A stretch of 64,000 nt of DNA from Adenanthera pavonina (lineage: Eukaryota; Streptophyta; Magnoliopsida; Fabales; Fabaceae). The stretch lies in the NCBI GenBank assembly GCA_026686845.1, contig JAIVEN010000006.1, positions 38,176,501 through 38,240,500 of the forward strand. The letters run 5' to 3'. Shown here piece after piece: positions 48,299-57,400 of this stretch. Made by a program: the position numbers and the translations under genes. The notes beneath the pieces were generated by a model. The model made no database searches, was not told the origin of the DNA, and worked only from the letters and a program-made list of their open reading frames with translations. Each line of letters opens with the position of its first letter. Position 1 is the stretch's first letter.

Positions 48299-48725
48299 TG
48301 TGACATTCGGGCGCTGATGAGGGTGGGGAGTGATCGCCGATGCAAGAAAGGGGGTGTGAAATAAAAAGTGATGAGGCACGGACAAAGGAGTAGCTCCTAG
48401 TAGGCTTCTAAGCGGGAGGGGTATATGAATGAATCAAATGTATACCGAAATGAGAGGGATCCAAAGACTGTATAGGTATGAGACTATACGGTTAAGGATA
48501 GCTTAAAGGAATTGATAGGTACTACCTATACCAACAAGGTGCACCTTCCTTTTCGGTAGCTTATCCCTTAAGAACTCCTCAGTTAGGCGTGCTTGACTTG
48601 GAGCAATTCTGGGATGGGTGACCTCCTAGGAAGGAGGTGTGTGAGTGAGGATAAAGCACACCAAAAGGGCTTGTGTTAGTTTGTGGGGATAGTCGTCAAT
48701 CCCAAAGAAGCGGCCGGACGTTACA
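48299..48725 (+). mobile_element. Cassandra-like LTR with 5S rRNA-derived segment, copy 1
   Basis: A 427-bp sequence with LTR-type ends TGTGACATTCGG...CCGGACGTTACA. It holds about 75 bp (about 48570-48645) resembling the 3' two-thirds of plant 5S rRNA: AGAACTCCTCAGTTAGGCGTGCTTG, then GGGATGGGTGACCTCCTAGGAAG. An internal 5S segment in a short LTR is the hallmark of Cassandra TRIM elements, whose LTRs carry the pol III promoter of 5S RNA. It abuts the LTR-A copy on its left and the CCTCT repeat on its right. No second LTR is adjacent. Confidence 0.8.
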
Positions 48726-48730
48726 CCTCT

Positions 48731-49391
48731 TACTCACTTACTACTACACAATCAGAAATGTAGGTTTTCTATTTAGATGTTATATGATGATAGAAAGAAT
48801 AAGCGAAGAGGAAGACCATGGGACCAATTGGAGGACAAATTGCGTAAGATGCTCACGGGGGTTGATGAATTGCCAATGCTACTTGGAACTTTATGGATGG
48901 ATGACCCGTCAGATGAAGAAGAGGATATTCAGGAGCCAAAGGAGTATGGGTCGGATCTAGGCATGGAGGAGCTTTCCTTTTAGAGTGGAACAAACAAAGC
49001 TGAGTTTGAGGTTTTTGGGATTGATAATGGTGAAAATAGTAGGAAATATTGAAGATCTAGACGAAGAGCAGGAAGGAAGAGAGAGGAGTAAGGGTGGTTA
49101 TCTGAACAATGATTTTGTGATGGAAGGTTGTGTTCAAAATCGAATGCTCAGATGAAATAAAAATCCCGCCAGCTGGTTTGAGAGGGAAAAATCCTGCTCT
49201 ATCATCTTTAAGAGGGAAAAAACCTATGAAGGAATAGACACAGAGTGAACATGAATGAAGCGGGCCACACACAAAAATATAAGAATAAAATAAAATAAAA
49301 AGGAAAATAAAACCATACAAAAAATGTCACTGCACAGTGCTTCCAACAATGATAAAATCTACTTGTTTTAAATAGAAAAGAATAAATGGGC
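48731..49391. other. Continuation of the foreign block
   Basis: Right of the composite insertion. It has a plus-strand open frame of 68 codons (48777-48983; RRGRPWDQLEDKLRKML, then an acidic DDPSDEEEDIQEP tail) that I do not recognise. The rest is A-rich. It may be a gene fragment carried with the block, or chance. No function is proposed. Confidence 0.3.
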
Positions 49392-49396
49392 CCTAC

Positions 49397-49770
49397 TGTG
49401 ACATCCGGGCGCTGATGAGGACAAGGAGTGATCGCTAGTGCAAGAAAAGGGGTGTGAGATAAAAAATGATGAGGTACGGACAAGGAGCGGCTCCTGGCAG
49501 GCTTCAAAGCGGGAGGGGCATATGAATGAATCGAATATATATTAGAATGAGAGGGATCCAGAGACTGTATAGGTATAGGACTATACGGTTAAGGATAGCT
49601 TAAAGGAATTGATGGGTACTGCCTATACCAACAAAGTGCACCTACCTTTTTGGTAGCCTACTCCTTAAGAACTCCTCAGTTAAGCGTGCTTGACTTGGAG
49701 CAATACTGAGATGGGTGATCTCCTAGGAAGGAGTTGTGTGAGTGAGGATAAAGCACACCGAAAAGGCTAG
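49397..49770 (+). mobile_element. Cassandra-like LTR, copy 2 (3' truncated)
   Basis: Begins TGTGACATCCGGGCGCTGATG directly after CCTAC (49392-49396) and stays similar to copy 1 through its 5S-derived part (about 49667-49740: AGTTAAGCGTGCTTGACTTG, ATGGGTGATCTCCTAGGAAG). It ends at AAAGCACACCGAAAAGGCTAG, where LTR-A-like sequence begins; the last 50 or so bases present in copy 1 are missing. The 5S box-A-like AGTTAAGCGTGC is intact here. Confidence 0.75.
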
Positions 49771-50314
49771 TGTGATGCCCACCAACTTCCGTGTGGTTCA
49801 TCCTCGAACCATATGAAATTATAACCACTAAATATACTTAGAATTCCTGAGGACGGAAAGACCCTAACTCCTTGATTCTTTCCGAACTAACACCAGAGTC
49901 TTCACCTGAAAGGTTAGTCTTAGAGGAGAGGGATGTGAGATAATGTCTCAGTAACCGGGAACAACTACACACATATATCTAATATCATCAATACCACACA
50001 CATATGCAAATGATGGGTGACCTCCTGGGAAAGAGTTGTGTGAGTGAAGACAAAGCATACCGAAAAGGCTAGTATGATGCCCACCAGCTTCCGTGTGGTT
50101 CGTCCTCGAACCATACGAAATTATAATTACTAAATATACTTGAAATTCCCGAGGACGGAAAGATCGCTAACTCCTTGATCCTTTCAGAACTAGCACTAGA
50201 GTCTTCACCTAAAAGGTTAGTCATGGAGGGCAGGGGTGTGAGACAATGTCTCAATAACTGGGAACAACCACACACATATATATAATATCATTAATACCAC
50301 ACACATATGCAAAT
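49711..50314. repeat. Tandem duplication, 302-bp period
   Basis: ATGGGTGA at 49711 and again at 50013 begins two 302-bp units that match through GAAAAGGCTAG, GATGCCCACCA, CTTCCGTGTGGTTC, CCTCGAACCATA, GTCTTCACCT and CCACACACATATGCAAATGA. Each unit joins the tail of the 5S-derived segment to the first 240 bp or so of LTR-A-like DNA. The duplication therefore arose after the two elements were joined. Confidence 0.88.
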
Positions 50315-51898
50315 GATGCAATGTAATGCCAATGTCATGAGATGCATGTCTCGGTGCATGTCTCCCTCAACACGGCTAGAACCACTAGCTAACGTCATCA
50401 TATGACATTTCAATAAGTAATTCCCTTCTAACAGTCAGTAAAGACTAATTCCGGGACATCACCAAACTTATTCACACTAGTGTACCCGGCCAAAGGTCAC
50501 ACTAATGATTGGACCGTGGCTCTCTTTTTCCTAGACCACCGTAAATTGGTGGTGATTTAGGAAAGGTGCAATCCACTATCGTCTGGTTCTCCTATGGCCA
50601 TAGAAGAGGATTTAGTGACAGGGATTCCATCCTATCACCAAATCATATCATTATCATATCATATCATAGTCTACTACCACCTGACTCTCCCAAGGAGAGG
50701 ATTTAGTGGTAGGGATCTTTTATCACATCATCATATCTCATCTCATCAGCACCTCCAATCAACTATATCTCACTATGCTCATGGGTGGTGATGCATGCCA
50801 TGCTAACATGCCTCGAACCACACACATACGTATATCATCATCACAATCATCATTATAGTCATGCTAGCATGCAATGGTATGAGAATGTCATAGTCACGCA
50901 TGCACATATACCAAATCATGCTCATCATCATCATAAATTCACATCATGTCACATCAACATATGTACATTATCATCATATACTATATCGTCTAGCCATGTG
51001 CATACCACGATATATAGGAAAAGCCATACACATACACGTAACAATATGATGGTATGAACAGAGACATGCATATATATATATCAACATATAACACAAATAC
51101 AAACACCCGGTTACCTCAAGTTGTCAGCACCACACACATAAGAGCTTAGGCAAGCCTCCAGAGCACCCTAATCATGAACTATATGCCTCCGATTAGTCAA
51201 TCTACTATTACAATAATATAATACCTTTAGTTAATATAACTCCCATAACACTACAAATCCACAGTCTAGCCGTCCAAGCTTAACTTGGAATTCTAACAAC
51301 ATACACACATACCAATAAACCTTAAACAACCATTCAAACACACACCAACACATACCATTTTCAATTTTCCACTTCTTTTCCCAAATTCCAACCTATGGTT
51401 TAACTCGAACCCATCATAATCCAATCAAAATTCATATCTAAAGCTTCCTAACACCACAAAATACTCCTACAACACAAAATCAAGCATTTTAGTCGTTGGA
51501 AATTACTCAAACCGAAAATCCTAAGCTTCAACTCAACTTCCCAATTAAAACAGAGATCACTTACCAACAAAGATCCAAGTTCTTGGATGCTGGAAAACTC
51601 GAACCCTAATAAAGCTCATTGCGTCTTCTCTGTCTCTCCCTCTGTTTCTTTCCTTTCTTTTAGTTCAAAATAATTCTAATTTGAACCAGTTTCTTGACTC
51701 TTGCTGCAGCTCCAAATAAGTTCGCCGCGGCGCCACCAGTTTCTGCAAGAAAATGCCGTTGGAATTTGGCTCTCGCCGTGGCAATCCTACTTCTCGCTAC
51801 AATGTGGAGCTCATTTCTTCTTCACTTGAATCTTCCTCCATCCTGTTTCCTCCGGTTCTACACACAATGCCAATGACAAGCGTCATGATGGGTCACCT
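49771..51898. mobile_element. LTR family A, third, divergent copy
   Basis: Starts TGTGATGCCCACC and ends near GTCATGATGGGTCACCT, parallel to 45913-48298. Landmarks are TCTTCACCTGAAAGGTTAG, GAGATAATGTCTCAGTAAC, CTAGCATGCAATGGTATGA, AATACAAACACCCGGTTACC and CCGCGGCGCCACCAG. It is more diverged than the other copies and carries the 302-bp duplication at its left end. Its right edge is followed by CCTAC (51899-51903), which matches the CCTAC before the Cassandra-like LTR at 49397. Confidence 0.75.
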
Positions 51899-52108
51899 CC
51901 TACCATGCATTAAAATCCTCCTTCCTTTTTCATACTCACATGTGAACTACAGTCTCATTCCAAGCATTTGATTTTTATCCTTTAACTGTAATGATATACT
52001 CCATGTAACTATGTGCAACAATGTCAAAATTACATTTAAGGACAACCAATTTTAAATATTCAAGTGAAAAGTATCTTTAAAATTATATCTATTTTTATTA
52101 CTTAAATT

Positions 52109-52437
52109 GGAAGATAAAAAATAATTGCATATGAGGAAAAATTGGCGCAACATTTATCGAAGAGAAAATAGTAAAAAATCATTTAAGATGGTTTGGACAT
52201 GTACAAAGAAGAGGAAAAGAGAGGCCAATAAAAAAAGTTGATCAAATGGATTGCAACCCTATCAAAAGGCATAGATGAAAACCAAGAATGATACTAAGAG
52301 AAATTATAAGGCGTGACCTTTTGATTAATGATTTATCTGAAGAGATGGTATTTGATAGAGTCCATTGACGTTGTATGATCTACGTAGTCGATCTCAAGGA
52401 TAAAACTAATGTTGTTATTGTTTTAGATACTTAAATT
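52109..52437 (+). mobile_element. 5'-truncated RTE-type LINE tail
   Basis: A degraded translation reads KNHLRWFGHVQRRGKERPI, KKVDQMDCNPIKR, LREIIRRDLLINDLSEEMVFDRV, MIYVVDLKDKTNVVIV. That is the C-terminal end of the reverse transcriptase ORF of plant RTE-clade non-LTR elements, which end in short TTG-type repeats (here GTTGTTATTG). Two internal stops are present. It is flanked by a 10-bp direct repeat TACTTAAATT (52099-52108, 52438-52447). Copy 2 has the unfilled site (AGATACTTAAATTATTATT, about 37855). Confidence 0.85.
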
Positions 52438-52831
52438 ATTATTAATTTTTATGGATTTTACTACAAAAAATAATAACCAATTTTTCTTAAAAATAGAAAG
52501 TCATGAATTTAAGTAATTTCATTATTTTTTTCTAAATTTATTTATGTATTTAAATCACAAAAACTTTTTCTCCAATTGACAAGACATAACGTTAATTTTC
52601 ACAATCAAATGATGTGGATCACTTTCAAATGACACTAAAAGATGAAGACGCCCCACGAAAACCAGAAGCATTGGTCGATTATTTTTTTTTCCAATTCAAA
52701 TATTAACATTAATTGGAACGCAGCTGCCAAGAACCATTCTCACGTCTTTATTTCTACCAAACTGACAAGCTAAAGGATCTAAGCTCCAAGATTGAGTACG
52801 AAACATATAATTCTCTTTAGTTTATTATATA

Positions 52832-53096
52832 CTCTCTCTGGTCCTATATATAGGACCTTTTATTCTGATTCTAAATATAAGATATTTTACAATATATAAG
52901 GTAATATTTATTATACATTTTTAAAAAAATACTACTATTTAATATATTCAAAGAGAAAGAGAGAGAGATTAAATAAGGGTAGTTTTAGAAAAATATTGGG
53001 ATTTTTGGAGAAATCGAGATAGTTAATTAGTTTTAATTTCAATTCTTAATTCACGTGATTCGGTTAAAAGGGTTTTATATTAAGGATAAGAGGGAA
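52832..53096. mobile_element. Stowaway-like MITE in unit 3 (ancestral insertion)
   Basis: TA-flanked (52830-52831, 53097-53098) 265-bp element beginning CTCTCTCTGGTCCTATATAT and ending TTAAGGATAAGAGGGAA. It is at the same place as the MITE in copy 2 (38244-38525). It includes a GA-rich AAAGAGAAAGAGAGAGAG tract. Confidence 0.78.
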
Positions 53097-53410
53097 TATA
53101 TATAATACTTTTGTCATATCTGTATTGAGAAGTTATATTATATTAATTAATCAATTTTGAACAACATGTATACGCTTATAATACGAAATAATAGCACTGA
53201 AAATCTATTTTACGCAATTTTTTTAACAATGGAGAAGAGAAGTTGCAGAGAAAGAAGCAATTAATTTGCCTTATCAAATTCAAATCAAGTTTTGTTGATT
53301 ACTGTTGGTTGCCCTATCAACACAACACAGTATGGTTTTTGTTGTCATTATGCGCGCAGTTCCTGGAAGGTGCATTAATTTAAGTGCCAACGTTGCATTC
53401 TTTCAAATTA

Positions 53411-53674
53411 CTCCCTCTGATCCTTAATATAAGATCCTTTTAACCAAATCATGCGGATTAAGAATTATAATTAAAACTAATTAACTACCTCGATTTTTCC
53501 GAAAATCCCAACATTTTTCCAAAACTACCCTTATTTAATTTCTCTCTTTCTCTTTGAATACAATAAATAGGGGCATTTTTTCTGAAAATGTATAATAAAT
53601 ACTACCTCGTATATTGTAAAGGGTCTTATATTTAGGACCAGAGCAAAGGATCCTATATATAGGACCGGAGGGAG
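53411..53674. mobile_element. Stowaway-like MITE, younger, inverted
   Basis: TA-flanked (53409-53410, 53675-53676) 264-bp element with ends CTCCCTCTGATCCTTAATAT and ATATAGGACCGGAGGGAG. It is an inverted relative of 52832-53096, only about 315 bp away. Copy 2 has the empty site (TTTCAAATTATTATAGTGG, about 38832), so the insertion came after the unit was duplicated. Confidence 0.85.
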
Positions 53675-54224
53675 TAGTTATACTGGCCGACAAGGGTAAT
53701 TAAGGGTGGTTCAATTGATAATTAAGAATTTGACATTATCTAACAAGGTTGCTCTTTGAGACATGAAAAAGAAAATATATAGTGACAATTTCTTGAATAA
53801 ATTTACTATCTTTCTAATCAAAAGTATAGAGTATCTGTGAAGTCAAAAGTACTGCAACCTAATCTCAAAATATTAACGTAGTTAAAATTCAATTCTGTAA
53901 TATCAAATTAAAGAAGTATATATTAAAAATTATACAATTAAAAAAAGTTTATGTATTAATAGAAGAGATCTGATTTGATATAGGTGTGCATAATACACAT
54001 ATACACATCAAATCTAATTAATTCCTTCGTTTCGATTCAGTGGAAAACTAAATCAAATGTATGTGAAATTAAAAAACAAATCTGTATTTATCAATATCAA
54101 ACACCACAAAGTTTATTACAGATAACCAGACTCGTAAAAAAAAAAAAACAAGAAGCTTTTTAATTGATCGCTTTCTTTAAAAAATTAATGATTTTTTTGG
54201 TGAGTCTTCAATTAATAAAAGGTA

Positions 54225-54419
54225 TATATAGTTGTCCCTTCCTGGAAGTTTGATATCAGCTACGTGTCCATTGGGTTCCAAGACTCAAAAGTCAGCGAAC
54301 TCCAGTTGCTGCCTTATTCCTTCATCAGTCAATATTACCCTTTAATTTCTCAGCGAAGAAGATAGAAAGATTGATATGTCATTGTGCACTCTGAATAACT
54401 TAATTAGCAGGATATCATC
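54225..54419 (+). promoter_or_regulatory. TNL-3 promoter and leader
   Basis: TATA-like GGTATATATAGTTG (about 54222), then TGTCCCTTCCTGGAAGTTTG, CTACGTGTCCATTGGGTTCC, GTCAGCGAACTCCAGTTGCTG, TTCCTTCATCAGTC and CTCAGCGAAGAAGATAG before ATG 54420. The order matches the TNL-1 and TNL-2 promoters and the two orphan copies. Nothing suggests promoter loss, although the gene is broken. Confidence 0.6.
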
Positions 54420-57400
54420 ATGGGTGTTGCTGCTTCATCGTCCTCCTCCTGTGCACTTCCTCCTCCAAAGAAATATGATGTCTTCCTTAGTTTCAGAGGC
54501 GAGGACACTCGCAGATCCTTCACCAGCCATCTCCACGGTGCCCTATGCCGAGAAGGTATTCGAACCTACATAGACTATGAGCTCCCCAAAGGCGATGACA
54601 TCTCAGAATTACTCAAGCTAGCAATAGAGGATTCAAGTATCGCTGTGGTGGTCTTCTCTCAAAACTACGCCTCCTCAAGATGGTGTTTGAACGAACTCGT
54701 GAAGATACGAGAGGGTAAAGAGGTCCAAGGACAGCTTGTTGTTCCTGTTTTCTATGAAGTGGATCCATCTCATGTACGCAAGCAGAAGGGAACTTACGAG
54801 GAGGCATTTACAAAACATGAGAGAGAGAGCCAAGACAAGGTGAACGAGTGGAAGCGTGCTCTTTCTGAAACTGCAAGTTTAGCTGGCTGGGACTCCCGGA
54901 CCTCTAGGTTAGTCGTCTTCTCTTCTTAGAACTCGATCTTTAATTTGTTGTGAATAATTTTTTGGGTGTTGTCAAATTTTTTAGTCGTTCCACCACATCA
55001 TAAAAAAAAAAGAAAATAATTGGGAGTAAGAATAACATGATCAATATATAAAAGAGTACTGAATTCTGTAAACATGTCTCATGTTTTATTAAGGGACAAA
55101 ACTTAGGTCCGTTAGAACCAATTCTCACATGGATTATTGCTACCACCTCATCCGTTAAACCCGTCAGTGTGAGTGTTGAAACAAAAATAAAAGGGAGAAA
55201 AAAATAAAAACCTAGTCACGTTGATGCTCTGTGGCGGTGTCCTTCTTTGTGCATCATGTCTCTCTCATTCCTTCTGCACCGACCAAAATGACAATTAGCA
55301 GAACCTAGAACATGACATGGATCAGGATTTTTCTTCTTCTTATTTAATCCTAACCTTATTCGCCGGTGCCTAATTACTTTTTTTATATATATATTTTGAC
55401 AAATATACTAACTTTGATTTGGAGTTAATTGTAAAAACTGACATCGTTGGGCCCTTATCCATCCAAGAAACAGAGCAAGTCAAAAGTGAAACATATTAGA
55501 AAAAAAGGGATCTTAGTGCTATATATAGAGTATTCTGGACTCCCAATTAATAAACGCATCATTTTACAACCGCCGATTACTTTTACCACTTGGGAAAGGA
55601 ATTGCCAAAGAGAAGGACGCTGCCAAATAGCATCAACGTGATGAGGATTTTATTTTTTTCAATCGCTCACAGTCACACTAACGGGGTTTAATGGGGTTAA
55701 CTGATGAGGAGGTAATATTAATTCATGTGTCTTGGTTACTTTTTTTTTTTCCAATTTTGTTGAAATCAAATAAATCTCAATGTAAATTTTAAAATCAACT
55801 CAAACCTTTTTTTTTTAAATAAAGAGCAAATTATACTGACCTTGCCTACATTTTGAAAAATTTATAGAAACCTTTTTAAATAAAGGAGAATCTATATAAT
55901 TACGTTTAGTGAGATTTAAGAATGTTCTTTTTTATTTCGAAAATATATAAGAGATGTATCTTTTTGAAAAAAAAGCGAAACTCACATAATTTGATCTAAC
56001 TAACAATATCATTAATTTTATTTATTTTTATTCATTTATACAATAAATCTTGTATTTACTAATTTATTTTCATTTGATGCGTTAATACTACTTTTTTATT
56101 CTGTTTTATATTCTAGGGACGAATCACAACTCATTCAAATGATTGTGAATGACATTTTGCAAAACCTGAACCACGTATATCCAAGTGCATTGAAAGGTCT
56201 TGTTGGAATTGAGGAGAATGCTTCTTGTATTGAATTGTTATTGAAAAAGGTCTCAATAATTGGAATTTGGGGTATGGGCGGATTAGGAAAAACAACTATG
56301 GCTAAGGTTGTATTTTCCAAACTCTCCTCCCAATTTGAAAGTTGCTGCTTTTTGGAAAACTTAAGAGAAGAGTCAGAAAAATACGGGCTGAAGTATATAC
56401 GTAATAAACTTCTCCGAACATTATTAAAGGAAGAAGAGTTTGTAGTGGAGTCTCCATTTGCCATGAGAAGACTCATTTGTAAAAGAGTTTTCATTGTGCT
56501 TGATGATGTCAGTAGTTTAAATCAATTAGAATATTTGGCAAAAGAATGTCATTCCTTGGGACCTGGCAGTAAAGTCATCATAACAAGTAGAGATAGGCAT
56601 GTGCTGAATGGAAGAGTTGATGAAATATATGAGGCCAAGGCATTGAGTTCTTGCAACTCACTTAAGCTTTTCAACCTCAAAGCCTTTCACAAAAATGATT
56701 ATGAAAGTGGCTATGAAGAACTATCTCAAAGAGCAGTTGGTTATGCCCAAGGCAATCCTTTAGCATTAATCATTTTGGGTTCATTTCTTTATTCTAAAAC
56801 TACAGACGAATGGGATAGTGCATTGACAAAATTGGAAATGACTATCCATGAAGATATTCAAGCAGTGTTAAAATTGAGTTATGATGGTTTAAATTTTGAA
56901 GAGAGAGAAATGTTTTTGGATATTGCTTGTTTTTTGAAAGGTGAATATGTAGACTGAGTAATAGCTCTATTAGCCAGCTATGGCTTCCATGCAAGCATTG
57001 GCTTAAGAACCCTTGTAGATAAGGCTCTTATAATTAAGAACCACAATGTGTGGATGCATGATTTGATACAAAAAATGGGTTGGGAAATTGTTCATCAAGA
57101 ATGTATAAAAGATCCTGGAAGACGTAGTAGACTATGGAATGCTGATGAGATCTATTATGTATTGAAAAATGATCGGGCAAGAAAAAAAAAGCACTTGCCT
57201 TTCTTTCTAAACATGTATCTATAAATGACAAAATTGATAATTTGAGATAATTTACTTACTTTTATTTGAATTTTGTGTGATTTAGGGGACTGATACAATT
57301 GAAGGCATAATTTTAGATTTGTCTAAAATTAGAGATACAAACTTCAGCGTGGACACCTTAAATAAGATGACTAATCACAGATTTCTCAAATTCTATTATT

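Larger units (their letters stand above)
40237..49391. other. Foreign block inside copy 3
   Basis: About 9 kb absent from copies 1 and 2. It contains a D-Ala-D-Ala ligase-like pseudogene on the minus strand (44006-45525) and a composite insertion (45913-48725). The remainder (40237-44005, 45526-45912, 48731-49391) is AT-rich and intron-like with no further exon I can name. The right edge returns to target sequence at AATGGGCCCTAC. I find no clear terminal repeats, so whether it came by transposon capture (for example a Helitron or Pack-type element) or by illegitimate recombination is open. Confidence 0.6.
51899..54224 (+). repeat. TNL-3 upstream unit, copy 3, right part
   Basis: Resumes CCTACCATGCATTAAAATCC and then follows copy 2 to the TNL-3 promoter: AATTACATTTAAGGACAACC, CACTAAAAGATGAAGACGCC, GGAACGCAGCTGCCAAGAAC, GAAGTTGCAGAGAAAGAAG, GACATTATCTAACAAGGTTG and ATCTGATTTGATATAGGTG. 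It differs from copy 2 by a LINE tail and a second MITE. It is the copy still attached to a receptor gene. Confidence 0.82.

Noticed and set aside
48570..48645. A genuine 5S rRNA gene
   Set aside because: Only the 3' two-thirds resembles 5S RNA, with several changes, and it lies inside an LTR-type element. No full 120-nt gene or tandem array is present.
48777..48983. 68-codon open frame (RRGRPWDQLEDKLRKML, acidic tail) as a gene
   Set aside because: No family recognised, no splice context and no conservation in the window. Mentioned only as part of the foreign block.
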